A stretch of DNA of 64,000 bases from Gentiana macrophylla (GCA_026214975.1 JAOBSW010000571.1:1-64000); one strand, 5' to 3'. Shown: positions 1 to 10,502, counted from the stretch's first letter. Notes: generated by a model not told the origin, from the sequence alone. Made by a program: numbers and translations.

Positions 1-284
1 GAACAAACTTTGTCGACTTCCCGTGATTCCCGCCGACAACATACTCGAATCAAATTAACACCATTAACCGACAACGCACTCGGCCGAAAGACGGTGCATC
101 ACCATTACACCAACATCAAGGGTCCCCACTCCCACCGCCCCACGAGATGAGTTGAAATGTTAATCAGGAACCCAATGGCTCGGAGTAATGGGCTTGCCAT
201 TATACCAAAGAACTGAGAGAAATCTTCCCTTTACGAGGTTCGAACTTTTACACTCCAGCTTAAAGTTCCACCGCCTTAAGGACA
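1..284. repeat. Non-coding flank with a dispersed repeat
   Basis: No supportable gene is present. Bases 163-216 (the stretch around 'caatggctcgg' and 'aatgggcttg') match 55683-55736 with a few substitutions, so this is part of a dispersed repeat, but I could not assign it to a family. The segment ends where the LTR of the next element starts; GGACA at 280-284 is the likely left target-site copy for that element (the right copy, 8277-8281, reads GCACA). Confidence 0.45.
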
Positions 285-944
285 CGATGATGGCCGACCG
301 AATCAGCGCCACTTGTCATCCTTTTTAAATAGTATAATAAATGACTAGACTTTAAATGTAAAGGCGCAGCGGCTAGAGCCCCAAAGACATACCTAGGGCA
401 TGTGTCCCTAACCCCTGAGAGATCGTCATATGCTCCTCCTCCAGCCCACCGCAGGTCGGCTAAGGCTTAGCGAAGAGGAGCTGCCCAGTTCGGACATAGT
501 GGCCTCGGAAGCTCGGTGCAGGACACCTAGATCAACCCCGTCTGTTATCCTACGTGATGGGTAACTAAAGATAAATAAGGAAAGAATCCTAAGTCTTAAA
601 GACTCGATCTTGACATTTAAATATGTCCATAATTATCCCTAAATTATGGGATTTATGCGTGCATAGCCTTAGGAGATAATATTAATAATAATAACGTGAT
701 TCCTTGCATGACAAGGAAAGGGGATAAATCATCTCCTATATAAACAACCCTACTGAACTACGAAAGACTTGATTCCAATTAAGCTATTGATACGGAGGCA
801 ACTCGGGAGAAATTACTCACGAGCTCGATCTAAAATACACCTAAAACACATCATCGTTGATACGATTTAGTGGTTCATAGGATTAAAGGTCATTATCACA
901 AAGATAATTGGCCAAGATTTATACATAGACGAGATCCATCATCA
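285..944 (+). repeat. 5' LTR of Tat-like element
   Basis: Nearly collinear with 7613-8276; both start (T/C)GATGATGGCCGACC and end in ATC(A/G)TCA. A TATA-like CCTATATAAAC lies near 734-744, followed by the conserved stretch 'gacttgattccaatt', which fits a U3-R-U5 layout. The first base is C here and T in the 3' copy, so the terminal TG is mutated at this end. Confidence 0.85.
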
Positions 945-945
945 C

Positions 946-965
946 AATTGGTGCTAGAAGGAGGG
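946..965 (+). other. Probable primer-binding-site region of the Tat-like element
   Basis: Directly after the LTR end comes ATTGGTGCTAGAAGGAGG. Its position, starting within a few bases of the LTR, is that of a minus-strand primer site. I cannot name the primer tRNA with confidence. Confidence 0.5.
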
Positions 966-1439
966 CCTTCTTTCCGATAAAGCGATCTAAAAATCCTCGA
1001 ATTCACGTGATCAACTACGGCTAAAAATACCAAAGAAGAAAAAATGCGGCACAACAAGGTGGAGCAACCGCAACCACCCTAGAAGAAGGCCAAGCTAGGG
1101 CTACCCAAAAAAGAGCAAACGTTGCTGAAGATCAAACTAACCAGCCTAATCCGGCCCTTCAAGATCCAGCAAACCAGGCGTTGGTTGAAGCCTTGAAAAA
1201 TATAGACAATATCACTCTTAAGGAAATATTAGATGAAACCATCAAAGGAAGCGGATCCCCGTAAGTTTCGTAAAACAGATTTCCACCAAGAGGTCCATAA
1301 AACCGTAGATCGTAGAATCTAAAGTGCTCACACCGAGCACGTAAACGTATGTCAACCTAACGAAATGGTTAAGGCCGAACCTGGATGCTCGCTTGGAAGA
1401 CGATCGATGAATCGCTATGTGCGCCACCGTTTATGGAGT

Positions 1440-2580
1440 ACATTGATAGCTATCCTCGACCAACGGGTTCAAAATTCCTAAAATTGAGTCTTATGATGGA
1501 TCTAAGGATCCTTATGATCATATGCATCAAGATATCTCACATATGAACCTCGTATAACGCCTCGGATGAAATGAAGTGTAAATCTTTCCCTTCACTGCTA
1601 AGAGGAAGAGCCAGAGAGTGGTTCAACAAAATTCCTCCTAGGTCGATCTCCGACTTCGAAACCCTGACTCAAAAGTTCGTCCATGCCTTCATAGCAGCTC
1701 GTCCTTTCCAGAGAAATCAGACTCATCTCCTCACTTTGAGGCAAAACAAGATGAGACAGCTTCTTCACTTCATAAAGCGTTTCAATGTAGAGTCTGCAAA
1801 AGGGATACAGATGATGATCGCTGGCCGCTCGCCTCTTTCGTGGCAGTGTCTCATGAGAGGATGGCTCCATGCCAAGCCGACAACAAACTTCCTCGGATGA
1901 TGGAAGGGTGTTTAGATGTAGCCTATAAACATTTCCAGGAGAAGAAGCAAATAGGATAAAAGAGAAATGGATGAGAGGGAAGGAAAGAAAAACAAGTCTA
2001 TAGATAAGTCGGACAGAAAAGAAAGTCGGTTTAGGACTGGTAATCGCGCCCATCTCAGATCGGCTGGGGAAGAAAGGAGCTCTGATAGACAGAGACTTCA
2101 TTCCTTTGAACAGATCTTGCGAGCAGGTCCTCACGATTATGGAAAGAAAGGGCATAGCTAAAGTCCCACCACCAATGAGGGGACCCAGAGAGAAGAGGGA
2201 TCCTAATAAGTTTTGCAAGTATCACAAGGATGTCGGTCAAGACTCGGAGAACCAAGCTAGACTCGATAAGGGATATATATGCAAAGAAGAATGGAATGAC
2301 AATTTGGATGAGGCCGAACCACATGGCCAAAGAGAATTCAAGCATAGAAATAACTACCCGACCGAAATAACAGAGATAAGTTTCAAGAAGAAGAGACCAC
2401 TCACTGCACTCGATGGTCGATGGATAATCGCCTTATGAATACGATCAACACGATCTCGAGGGCCCGAACAAGATCGGGCAGAATCAAGATACGGTCAGAA
2501 GCAGTTCATCTGCTCCCCCTCACCCACTAAAAGACAAAGACTAATGGGAGAAGTGACTTATGGGCCCAAGATTGATCGCC
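1440..2580 (+). pseudogene. Gag remnant of the Tat-like element
   Basis: The longest open piece (1571-1900) reads as the retrotransposon gag core: KCKSFPSLLRGRAREWFNKI, then SISDFETLTQKFVHAFIAAR and THLLTLRQNK with HFIKRFNVES. This is the family pattern of an arginine/tryptophan-rich capsid block followed by a QN-rich helix. The recognisable similarity starts upstream (about 1440) in another frame and continues to about 2440 in shorter pieces, including lysine/arginine-rich stretches at 1967-2161 and 2106-2438. At least three frame changes and stops make it non-functional as read. No zinc knuckle or protease DTG/DSG motif was found with confidence before the RT. Confidence 0.7.
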
Positions 2581-2589
2581 TAGTAGATT

Positions 2590-3480
2590 CTGATGGGGTT
2601 TGATGTGTTTGCATTTTTAGATGCTTACAAGGGGTATAATCAGTTCGCAATGGATCCTCAAGATGCAGAGAAGACTGCCTTTATAACAGAATTTGGGACG
2701 TACTGCTACGTCACTATGCCCTTCGGCCTAATAAATGCTTGAGCAACATATCAAAGGGCGGTGAACAAAATCTTTACCCGACAGATCGGACGATGCATGG
2801 AGGTGTACGTGGATGACCTCTTGATCAAGAGCAGATCTCTTGACCAATACCTCAGGGATGCCAGAGAAGTATTTGAGGTGTTAAGGCAAAGTCAAATGAA
2901 ACTTAATCCTAAGAAAAGCACATTCGGGGTCGATTGGGAGAATTCTAGGATACATGATATCCAAAGATGGAATTATAGCAAATCCAGATAAGATCGATGC
3001 ATTGAAGACTATGTCACCACCAAAAATATCAAAGATGTACAATGGCTAATAGGGCGGATAGCTGCACTGAACATGTTTCTCTTTAGATCGGCACAACGTG
3101 CCTTACCTTTGTTCATAATTTTGAGGAAAGCAAGCCCTTTTCAACGCCAGAAGGCATTTGAAGAACTAAAGTTATACTTGGCAATCGAACCGCTTACACT
3201 CATCGCTTCCTCAAAGCAAAGAGAATCTTTATATGTGTACTTGGCAGTGGTTGAAGAAGCGCTCAGCGCTGTATTGGTTATAGAACAAGACGGAGAATAG
3301 ATTCCAGTATTCTTTCTAAGTAAAGCACTTCATGGACCAGAGGTCAGATATACAAATGCGGAGAAACTAGCATTAACATTTGTTCATGCCTCTAGGAAGT
3401 TAAGGCCTTACTTCCAGGCACATCCGATCACGGTGATCATAGATCGCCTTCTCGAAAATTTTAGAACGACTGAAACCTCG
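2590..3480 (+). pseudogene. Reverse transcriptase and RNase H remnant, Tat-like element
   Basis: Reads DAYKGYNQFAMDPQDAEKTA, then FGTYCYVTMPFGL, a stop within the usual NA-ATYQRA motif (about 2740), and CMEVYVDDLLIKS with the catalytic YVDD at 2806-2817, followed by LRQSQMKLNPKKSTFGV. After a frameshift the connection and RNase H region appears (3073-3300 and on), including PVFFLSKALHGPEVRYTNAE and KLALTFVHASRKLRPYF. Only the C-terminal half of RT is recognisable. Stops at 2740 and 3298 and several frameshifts indicate a pseudogene. The order RT then RNase H is standard for Ty3/gypsy. Confidence 0.85.
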
Positions 3481-3539
3481 TGGAGGTTAGCATAGTGGGT
3501 CACAAACTGGCGCAGTACGATATTGATTTTCGCCCCGAA

Positions 3540-4470
3540 TCGCCATCAAAGCACAAGCCTTAGAAGATTTCCTCGCTGAAGGGATAGCTGTTCTCCTAGA
3601 GGACGATCAACCGAGACAAGAAGAAAATAAATGGAAACTATATGTGGATGGTGCAAAGAACAAAGAAGGAAGCGAGCAGGCCAAGCCTCATGCTCATCAG
3701 TCCAAAAGGGAAGAATTTCACGCTTTACGGTTTGGGTTTCAAGCCACTAATAACGAAGTTGAATACGAAGCATTAATTACAGGGCTCAAGTTAACGAGCA
3801 AGCTTGGCAGGGCCGGCCCTGACATATGTTGGGCTTAAGGCCAAGTCCCCGAATCGGGCCTTTTAGTTGAAGTTTTTTTTTTGTTTGTAAAACATACTTA
3901 TCGCGTTTTTAACATCCGTAAATACAAAATTCAATTTATTGATAGCCTCAAAACATACCTACAAAGTAGTCTTTTGGGCCAAGTAAAATTTTTTATTGGG
4001 ACCTTTTGTTAGATATTTTTTTCATAAATATTTTTTGTAAGCATACGAGTTGCCGAACTAAATAATGTTATCGCAACGAAATAGGGAGTAAAAAAAATTT
4101 GGGCCTTTATCAAAAAAAATTTAACATATTATATTAGGTTGGATCGGATTGAATCTACACATAATTTTTTTTTTCTTTTAACGAAACATGTACCGCTGGG
4201 CCCTCCCGGCATCAATGGGCTTAAGGTCATGGTCTCTCTGGCCTCACTATATATGGCCCGAAGCTTGGAGCAGAGATAGTCCGCAAGTTTACAACAATTC
4301 CCAACTCGTTGTAAACCACATAAATGGAGACTATGAGGCTAAAGAAGAGCCTATGAAGAAGTACTTAACAAAGTTGGCTCGGTCTCTATTGGAAAAATGT
4401 CAAAAGGTTCAGTCGACCGGATACCCCGAACAGAGAATAGAAGAGTAGACGCTTTATCAAAACTAGCATC
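3540..4470 (+). pseudogene. Second (archaeal-type) RNase H remnant, split by an insertion
   Basis: The left part (to 3807) reads WKLYVDGAKNKEGSEQA, then FHALRFGFQATNNEVEYEAL and ITGLKLTSKLG. The right part (from 4261) continues the same domain in shifted frames with SQLVVNHINGDYEAKEEPMK and later RRVDALSKLAS. YVDGA and NNE.EYEAL are hallmark segments of the archaeal-type RNase H that Tat-lineage elements carry in addition to their own RNase H. The domain is interrupted between KLG and the following A-E by the 453-bp insertion at 3808-4260. It ends close to the integrase remnant, as expected for the lineage. Confidence 0.82.
3808..4260. mobile_element. hAT-like non-autonomous DNA transposon insertion
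   Basis: A 453-bp AT-rich insert without coding capacity sits inside the second RNase H. It is flanked by a perfect 8-bp duplication AAGCTTGG (3800-3807 and 4261-4268), the target-site length of hAT transposons. Its left end is the self-complementary CAGGGCCGGCCCTG, a terminus type common in plant hAT elements. The right end (ATATATGGCCCG) does not mirror it well, though GGGCTTAAGG occurs near both ends in the same orientation, so the right terminus is probably rearranged or eroded. Confidence 0.7.
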
Positions 4471-4709
4471 AAACTTTGTGTCGATAAGAAAGTGTAGGTG
4501 GAACTCATCAAAGAAAGGAGCTACGATCAGAAGATCGTTCAGCCGATCAGGCAAGCCAGTACGTGGATGGATCCTATTGTGTCCTATCTTAGAAATAACG
4601 TCCTGCCTCAAGACAAAATTCAAGCTAGAAAGATGAAACTTATCAACAAAGTATTCCTGCTCGAGAATGTCCTCTATCACACAGTCGTACATCGCATCAT
4701 GGCTTAGGT

Positions 4710-5783
4710 ATGCAACCACTGAAGATGAAGATTACCTTCTCAGAGAGATACACTTGGGAATCTGTGGAAGCCATATCGGAGCTCGGACATTAGCAAGAAA
4801 ATGCAGGCTTCTCGGCTATTATTGACCTACAATGCTACAATATGCCAAAGATTTAGTGGAAAATGCATGTCGTGCCAGTGCATGATAATCTGTCACATCA
4901 ACCGCCTCAAGATATGGTCCTCGTGGTTTCCCATGGCTCTTTGATCGTCAATGGTAGATCTAGTGGGACCCCTTCCGTGAGCTCCCGGCAATGTCCGATT
5001 TCTAATAGTAGCAAGATGGACTATATCACCAAGTATGTTGAAGCCGAACCAATCGGCTAGCATAATTGGGAAGCAAATAAAAAGTTCCTATGGAAAAACA
5101 TAGCAGCCGATATATGGAATCCCAAAGACTTTAATTTCATATAATAGAACACAGTTCAAGACAAAACTATCAAAGAATGATGTGCCGAATCGCACATAAC
5201 TCAACACTTCACTACATTTGGCTATCCCTGCTAATGGGGCGATCGAGCAGACCAACAGAAAGATCAAAATGGGGCTGAAGAAACGCCTAGAAGAAGAAGA
5301 AGACAAATCGATCGAGCATTTGCCCAATATCTTGTGGGCGCATGAACAACACCCAACTCGCCATAGAAGAAACTCCGCTTAGCTTAGTATACGGGTGTGA
5401 AGCCATAATTGGCCGAGATTGGCCTACCATCTCCATGAGCAGCGCTCTACTCGGAAGAACATCAGGTAACTGAGCTCAGGCATTCGAAAGACGACCTGGA
5501 AGAAGCTAAGAACATAGATTTCATTAGGATGGCCAAGTATAAACAACGGATATTTCAGTACTACAATCCCGAGTTAAGCACTCATATTTTAAAGAGGGAG
5601 ATCTAGTGCTCAGAAAGAATAAGGTCAGCAGACAAGAACCTCAAGGAAAACTTTACCTGAACTGGAAGGCCCCTATAAAGTGATCAACGTGCATGAAAAA
5701 GGAGCATATCAGCTGGCTGATCCAAGTGGCAGGACCGTACCACACAGCTGGAATGCCATCAACTTAAGTAAATTTTATGTTTA
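4710..5783 (+). pseudogene. Integrase remnant, Tat-like element
   Basis: The N-terminal zinc-binding region is visible as EIHLGICGSHIGARTLARKC and LLGYY followed by a stop (about 4826). The catalytic core is heavily degraded: PIG after YFTKWVEAE-like residues around 5020-5060, then NGAIEQTNRKIKMGLKKRL (about 5236-5290) near the usual glutamate position. The C-terminal module is clear near 5665-5783: GPYKVINVHEKGAYQLADPS, then GRTVPHSWNAINLSKFYV and a stop. This last segment is the usual end of Tat-type pol. Frameshifts and stops throughout make it non-functional as read. Confidence 0.8.
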
Positions 5784-5919
5784 GGACAGGTTCCAGACTT
5801 TACTTATGCATTATTTATGTTTTAAATTTTATGTCCCAATAAGATGATTCAAACATTAGTTATTATAATAAATTCTTATTTTTTATATGTGCATTGTTCA
5901 TTTTATATGATTGATTAAA

Positions 5920-6480
5920 GTTTGCAAAGGACAAGCTTCATAAGTCTGCAGAGATGGATAATACGAATTGAGCTGCAAAGGCATCTGGTTGATAAAACCA
6001 AAACTTTATAAGTCCGCAGAAAGACGATCGAATCGAAGCCGCAGTCGACTCGAAAAATTTGCAAAGGACAAACTTCATAAATTCTGTAGGACAGACGATC
6101 AAAATCGAAAGCTGCGCAGTCGACTCGAAAAGTTAGGTAATGACAAACTTCATAAAGTCTACAGGACAGACGATTAGAACTGAGCTGTAGGTCAGACTCA
6201 GAAAAGTTTGCAAAGGACAAACTCCATAAAGTCTCAGAGGATGCACGATCGTAATCGAAATGCAGTGTCGACTTAGAACGCTTTGCAAAAGATAAACTTC
6301 ACAAGTCTCAGTAGGATGTACCATACAAAGCGTGTCGCAGTTGCACTTCTGTGGTTGGTGAAACCAAACTTAAATGAAAGGTAGATGATCGTAATTGATG
6401 TACGCCAAAGCCGAGATACTCAAGAAGTTTGAAATAATCAAACTCTCTAAGTCTGCAGATAGACGATCGAGCCAACACTA
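5920..6480 (+). repeat. Degenerate tandem repeat (about 70-80-bp unit) between pol and 3' LTR
   Basis: The phrase GCAAAGGACAAACTTCATAA plus variants recurs near 5926, 5997 (diverged), 6062, 6142, 6211 and 6286. Each is followed by a (T)CTGCAGG-like segment, GACGATC, and then CAGTCGACTCGAAAA. Spacing is about 69-80 bp. More diverged units reach about 6480. An amplified tandem repeat at this exact place characterises Retand-type Tat elements. ORFs through this block are repeat artefacts. Confidence 0.75.
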
Positions 6481-7612
6481 AAGCACATCATTCAAAAAGC
6501 AAAGCTTATAAATGATCGATGTCATTGAGAGGCAAATGACCCTAAGTTAAGTTGTTATGCTTGTAAATCATACAAAGGCCAAAACCAAAGCCAAAAGAAG
6601 ATAAAGAACAAGAGACTAAAATCAAGAGAAGCAATAGCATAACAAGTGCCTAAAAGGCATGTAATGTCAAAGACAAAAGGCAATAGAAAAAGTTGAAATG
6701 ATTACAAATTTTTCAAAGGAAAAATAAAACTACAAGCCTAAGACTCAAAGCAGAAGGATCTTGTTGAGAAGGCTGATCGGAAGAAGCACCAGAGGGTCGA
6801 AATGAAGATGCATCGCTTGCCGGCGGCGCAGTCACGGGCATACTTCTTGGCCAGATCTTCACCGGCCCGAAATTCTTTAAGTCTAGCCTTATAGACTGTT
6901 ATCGCTGTGTTCATGGCCCCCGTGAGGAAGATTCTCAATGACCGGTGGGGACACCGCTCCTGGCTTGATCCACACCCAGTGGTGTACCCATGATTCAAGA
7001 TTGGGCCAAGTATAACTTTAATGCCCCCAATGAAATGAGCACGCCTCTTGTAATCATGAATAGCTTGGGCAATCTGCAAGCAGCATCGCAGCCTTGAGCC
7101 CTCATTCTCGATTCAGAGTTATGCCATGGCCTCCTCTCGCTCTCAAACCTTCCTGGCGTGCTTAGCTCTTGAACTTCTACATCGGACTCATATTGGGATT
7201 CAAATTCCCTTTCGATTGAACTACTAGATGCGCTTCTATCCTCATTAATCGGGAAGAATAGAAATGAAGAATCAAAGAGGAAGAATAAACTCAGAGAGAA
7301 AATATATGCTTACTTGAAGAATGCATAGAAATCTTGAAGAAATGCCCTATATCTTCGTTTTAATAGTAGGAATGGAGAAGTGGAAAAGCCTGATGTGAAA
7401 ATTAAGATAGGGTTATAACCCCTGGACATGTAAACGACGCCAGTTATGGGAAAGAGGGAAAGACGCCTCGGTTCCCAGGAAAAAATGATGACCTATGTAA
7501 TAGGCTGCCACCTAGCAGTTAGTAAATTCAAAACACGAGATCGGACAAGCCGGCTGAATAGCACTGGCGCAGATCTGACCAACTAAAGGCAAGGTCAGAC
7601 CTGGGGGGCTTA
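6480..7612 (+). other. 3' untranslated region of the Tat-like element with polypurine tract
   Basis: Apart from the antisense ORF I see no coding signal. The region ends in a purine-rich stretch with CTGGGGGG (7601-7608) immediately before the 3' LTR, the expected plus-strand primer. An A-rich tract with AAAGGCA/AAAAGGCA repeats lies around 6600-6700. Confidence 0.55.
6738..7079 (-). CDS. Antisense ORF in the 3' region of the Tat-like element
   Basis: An open frame of 113 codons on the strand opposite to pol, between the tandem repeat and the 3' LTR. It has a basic, partly helical middle (VYKARLKEFRAGEDLAKKYA) and a Cys/Phe/Ser-rich end (CFFRSAFSTRSFCF). An overlapping minus frame is rich in Ser/Pro/Ala, so the coding frame is uncertain. 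Antisense ORFs in this position are known in Retand-like Tat elements, which is the only support for its being real. It has no recognised domain. The start codon is not secure. Confidence 0.35.
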   Translation of the reverse strand: MQIAQAIHDYKRRAHFIGGIKVILGPILNHGYTTGCGSSQERCPHRSLRIFLTGAMNTAITVYKARLKEFRAGEDLAKKYARDCAAGKRCIFISTLWCFFRSAFSTRSFCFES

Positions 7613-8276
7613 TGATGATGGCCGACCTGAACTACGCCACGCGTCATCCCTTTAAATCATATAATAAATGACTAGCCTCTAAATGTAAGGCAGTATGGGC
7701 CAGGAGCCCCAAAGACATACCTAAGGGCGTGTCCTTAACCTCGGGTGGGAGATCGGGCAGATGCTCCTCCTCCAACCACCGCAAGTCGGCTAAGGCTTGG
7801 CAAAAGAGAGCTGCCGGTTCGCCATTGTGGCCTTGGGAGCTCGGTGCCGGATGCCTAGAGCAACCCCGGCTGTTATCCCACGTGATGCGTAACTAAAGAT
7901 AAATAAGGAAAAATCCAAAGTCATAAAGACTCTGATCCTGACATTTAAATATGTTCATAATTATCCATAAATTATAGGGATTTATGCGTGTATATCCTTA
8001 GGGAGATAATATTAATAGTAATAACGTGATCCTTGCAGGACAAGAAAAGGGGATAAATCATCTCCTATATAAACAACCCTAAGGAACTACGAAAGACTTG
8101 ATTCCAATTAAGCTATTGGATACGTAGGCAACTCAGGAGAAATAACTCACGAGCTCAGTCTAAAATACACCCAAAACACATCCTCGTTGATACAATTTAG
8201 GGTTCATAGGATTAAAGGTCATTATCACAAAGATAATTTGCCCAGATTTATACATAGACGAGATCCAACATCGTCA
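7613..8276 (+). repeat. 3' LTR of Tat-like element
   Basis: Starts TGATGATGGCC and ends ATCGTCA, pairing with 285-944 with scattered substitutions and small indels. A TATA-like CCTATATAAAC lies near 8066. Many differences from the 5' copy point to an older insertion than those nested to the right. Confidence 0.85.
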
Positions 8277-8440
8277 GCACACAAGCCCTATACCACTAGG
8301 TTGTGTCCTAGGACGGTAAATTTTTTTTATTATTATGCAAAAATCGAAATTTATTATTGTAATGTGTGTTTTAGTATCATTTTTTTAATGTTTTAACATT
8401 TCTTTAATTGGAAGTTTGCATAAATATCTCAGATGTAGGA
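8277..8440. repeat. AT-rich segment shared with the right end of the window
   Basis: After GCACA (8277-8281, likely target-site copy) comes non-coding sequence. Bases from about 8318 to 8431 resemble 63885-64000: both have TTTTTTATTATTATG, a long T-run, and end in GCATAAATAT(C/T)T. No gene seen. It is probably a fragment of a dispersed repeat. Confidence 0.4.
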
Positions 8441-8827
8441 TGTTCTTTCTTGTAATGATGATCATTTCATTATCAAGCCTCCTAAGAGGGCTAGCAAAAC
8501 CAAAATGTACACGGACTATACATTCATATTATCATAAATCTATGTGCCTTTTTTCTTCTATTATCATCATCTCCCCAAAAGAATCTCCGTCATACTTTCT
8601 CCATATTGTTGATAGTGGTGATTGATATCGTAGTAGTCTGCATGACATAGTATGGCTGTGTGGCAAAAGAGATTTGGATAAAGATACTTTTTCCTGCCTT
8701 AGAAAGGACTTTGGACTTTCAGGAGGACAGTTTATTCATCATTTCACTTGAAGGTAAGTACAACGTGAGACTCGCATTCTGCCATATCGAAGTGGCACAT
8801 CCAAGTATTTCCTAAGGTCATTCGTAT
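8440..8827 (-). pseudogene. L1-like LINE ORF2 fragment (left half, downstream of RT core)
   Basis: Read on the minus strand, frames contain RKYLDVPLRYGRMR (LINE consensus: GKYLGVPL.HGR), then KLSSWKSKVLSKAGKSIFIQ and QPYYVMQTTTIS, then RFFWGDDDNRRKKAH. These are the segments that follow the RT catalytic region in plant L1 ORF2. The RT core itself is at 53039 onwards on the same strand, so the two are halves of one LINE separated by the copia insertion. Stops and frameshifts are present. The left border is unclear and may lie anywhere near 8430. Confidence 0.72.
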
Positions 8828-8988
8828 TGTCGAAGACATTATAGCAAATACTGTTAATACTTAGAAGTTGTATTATAAATTGTATTATAATTCCTTATTG
8901 TGTAGTTACTATTATATCCTTGTATGGTGTATAAATATACCCACCATTGTAATACTTTATCAATCAATACAATACACAAATTACCATA
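8828..8988 (+). repeat. 5' LTR of the copia element
   Basis: Runs from TGTCGAAGACA to TTACCATA, directly followed by the PBS. TATA-like GTATAAATAT lies near 8929. I see no difference from the 3' LTR 44 kb away. Confidence 0.93.
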
Positions 8989-9000
8989 TGGTATCGGAGC
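8989..9000 (+). other. Primer-binding site (initiator tRNA-Met type)
   Basis: TGGTATCGGAGC starts at the first base after the LTR. It differs by one base from TGGTATCAGAGC, the usual copia site complementary to the 3' end of initiator tRNA-Met. An A-run of about 18 follows at 9008-9024. Confidence 0.88.
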
Positions 9001-9086
9001 CTCTGTAAAAAAAAAAAAAAAAAGGAAAACCCTAAACAAAACCTGCCGCAGCTGCTCATCACCTTCGAAGCTCTTCATCGGCAACC

Positions 9087-10502
9087 ATGTCCGACGATGG
9101 CTCCTCCTCCGTGGAATCCTCAAAATACCCAACCTTTGTTCGCTCCTCTTCGTTGCATATCACCAAATTGACTCGCACCAATTACAATCTCTGGCGAGCT
9201 CAGATATTACCCTACCTTCGAGGCCAAGGTGTCTTCGGCTTCGTCGACGGCACGCTGCCACCACCGGCCAAAACCCTCACAACAGCCGCAGGCAAAACCG
9301 AAGAGAACACTGAGTATGACGCTGAATTGGCTGCCTGGAACAAAACAGATCAGATGATCCTGTCGACAATCACCTCATCTCTTTCCGATGAGGTGCTTCT
9401 TCAAGTCTACACCGCCAACACCTCGGCTGCCATATGGGCTGCACTTCAAACTTTGTTTGCCTCTCAAAGTCGCGCAAAACTGGTCCAATTACGAACCGAG
9501 CTCGCATCCACCAGGAAAAACGACCTCACCGCTACCGAATACTACTTCAAATTGAAAAATATCGCCGACAAATTACACCTCGCCGGCCACCCACTACCAG
9601 CCGATGATTTTTTGGCATATCTGCTTGCTGGACTCGGTCACGACTATGATTCACTGGTCACCATGGTCTCCACACTTGAATCCATCTCACAAGAATCAGA
9701 TGCACTCCTTCTCACCACCGAAAGCCGAGTTCAGCACCACCGACCCACCCCTCTTGCACCGGTCTCCGCAACCAACACTGTTTATGCAAATTTGGCCCGC
9801 AACAGCTCCAACTCTGGCCGCTACACCAACAACACGCAGGGCAGCTCCTCTTCCTACCGTGGCCGAGGCCACTCTCCTAATTATCGGGGGCGTAGTGGTC
9901 GTGGTCGCGGACGTGGCAATCCTCGTCCTAATATTGCTGGTAACGATACTACTTCCTCTATTTGTCAAATTTGTGCGAAAGTCGGGCATACTGCCCATGC
10001 ATGTTATTACAGGTATGAGCAATCTGCTGACCCGGCAGCCACCCCACCACCACCCCGTAACCCCCGCCCTCCCCAAGCTTATGCAACCCAACCCCACTAC
10101 AACCCTAATGCTGAATGGCTTCCCGATACGGGTGCCACCCATCACCTTACCAACGATTTCCGCAACCTAAATGTCAACTCTGAAGCCTATGACGGTCCTG
10201 AGCAAGTACACATTGGCGATGGTTCAGGTTTGCCCATCTCTCACTTTGGCACCTCTAAGTTTAATTCAAACTCTCGCACGTATCACCTCTCTAATGTCCT
10301 TGTGTCACCTAGTTTAACCAAAAATCTTTTATCAGTTCAACGTTTTTGTGCTGATAACTCGGTTTACTTTGAATTTCACGATTCTTTCTTTCTTGTGAAG
10401 GATTACTCGGAAACCACGCTTCTTAAAGGCTTTGTTCGCGACGGTCTCTACCACTTTCGAGTCCTCCTCAAGTCCTGTTCAAGCTCATCACTCTGCGTCT
10501 AG
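9087..10502 (+). CDS. Copia Gag and protease (start of the polyprotein)
   Basis: The ATG at 9087 (context ACCATGT) opens 471 codons. N-terminal Gag reads KLTRTNYNLWRAQILPYLRG and later LQTLFASQSRAKLVQLRTEL, matching the UBN2-type copia capsid. An RG-rich stretch (GRGHSPNYRGRSGRGRGRGN) precedes a CCHC zinc knuckle C-x2-C-x4-H-x4-C at 9964-10004. The aspartic protease active site DTGA is at 10125-10136 (WLPDTGATHHL). The frame ends in an early stop at 10500-10502. The next domain continues in another frame, so one frameshift near 10490 splits Gag-Pro from the rest of the polyprotein. Frame integrity over 1.4 kb agrees with a fairly young element. Confidence 0.9.
   Translation: MSDDGSSSVESSKYPTFVRSSSLHITKLTRTNYNLWRAQILPYLRGQGVFGFVDGTLPPPAKTLTTAAGKTEENTEYDAELAAWNKTDQMILSTITSSLSDEVLLQVYTANTSAAIWAALQTLFASQSRAKLVQLRTELASTRKNDLTATEYYFKLKNIADKLHLAGHPLPADDFLAYLLAGLGHDYDSLVTMVSTLESISQESDALLLTTESRVQHHRPTPLAPVSATNTVYANLARNSSNSGRYTNNTQGSSSSYRGRGHSPNYRGRSGRGRGRGNPRPNIAGNDTTSSICQICAKVGHTAHACYYRYEQSADPAATPPPPRNPRPPQAYATQPHYNPNAEWLPDTGATHHLTNDFRNLNVNSEAYDGPEQVHIGDGSGLPISHFGTSKFNSNSRTYHLSNVLVSPSLTKNLLSVQRFCADNSVYFEFHDSFFLVKDYSETTLLKGFVRDGLYHFRVLLKSCSSSSLCV

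Larger units (their letters stand above)
285..8276 (+). mobile_element. Ty3/gypsy LTR retrotransposon, Tat/Retand-like, degenerate
   Basis: Two matching LTRs (285-944 and 7613-8276) bound an internal region with remnants of gag, reverse transcriptase, RNase H, a second archaeal-type RNase H, integrase, a tandem repeat and an antisense ORF, in that order. A second RNase H between pol RNase H and integrase is a known Tat-lineage trait. A tandem repeat plus antisense ORF between integrase and the 3' LTR is the layout described for Retand elements of Silene. Flanks GGACA and GCACA fit a 5-bp target duplication with one mismatch. The coding region carries many stops and frameshifts, so the copy looks dead. 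A hAT-like element (3808-4260) is nested in it. Assignment rests on motifs seen, not on a search. Confidence 0.85.

Noticed and set aside
5920..6480. CRISPR-like array
   Set aside because: Units are degenerate and directly abutting without unique spacers, and lie inside a plant retrotransposon.
9696..10145. Long minus-strand ORF opposite copia gag
   Set aside because: It is the complement of the RG-rich and Pro-rich Gag region; the plus frame has clear Gag, zinc knuckle and protease motifs.
9604..10170. Second plus-strand ORF overlapping copia gag
   Set aside because: A shifted-frame shadow of Gag with biased composition and no motif.
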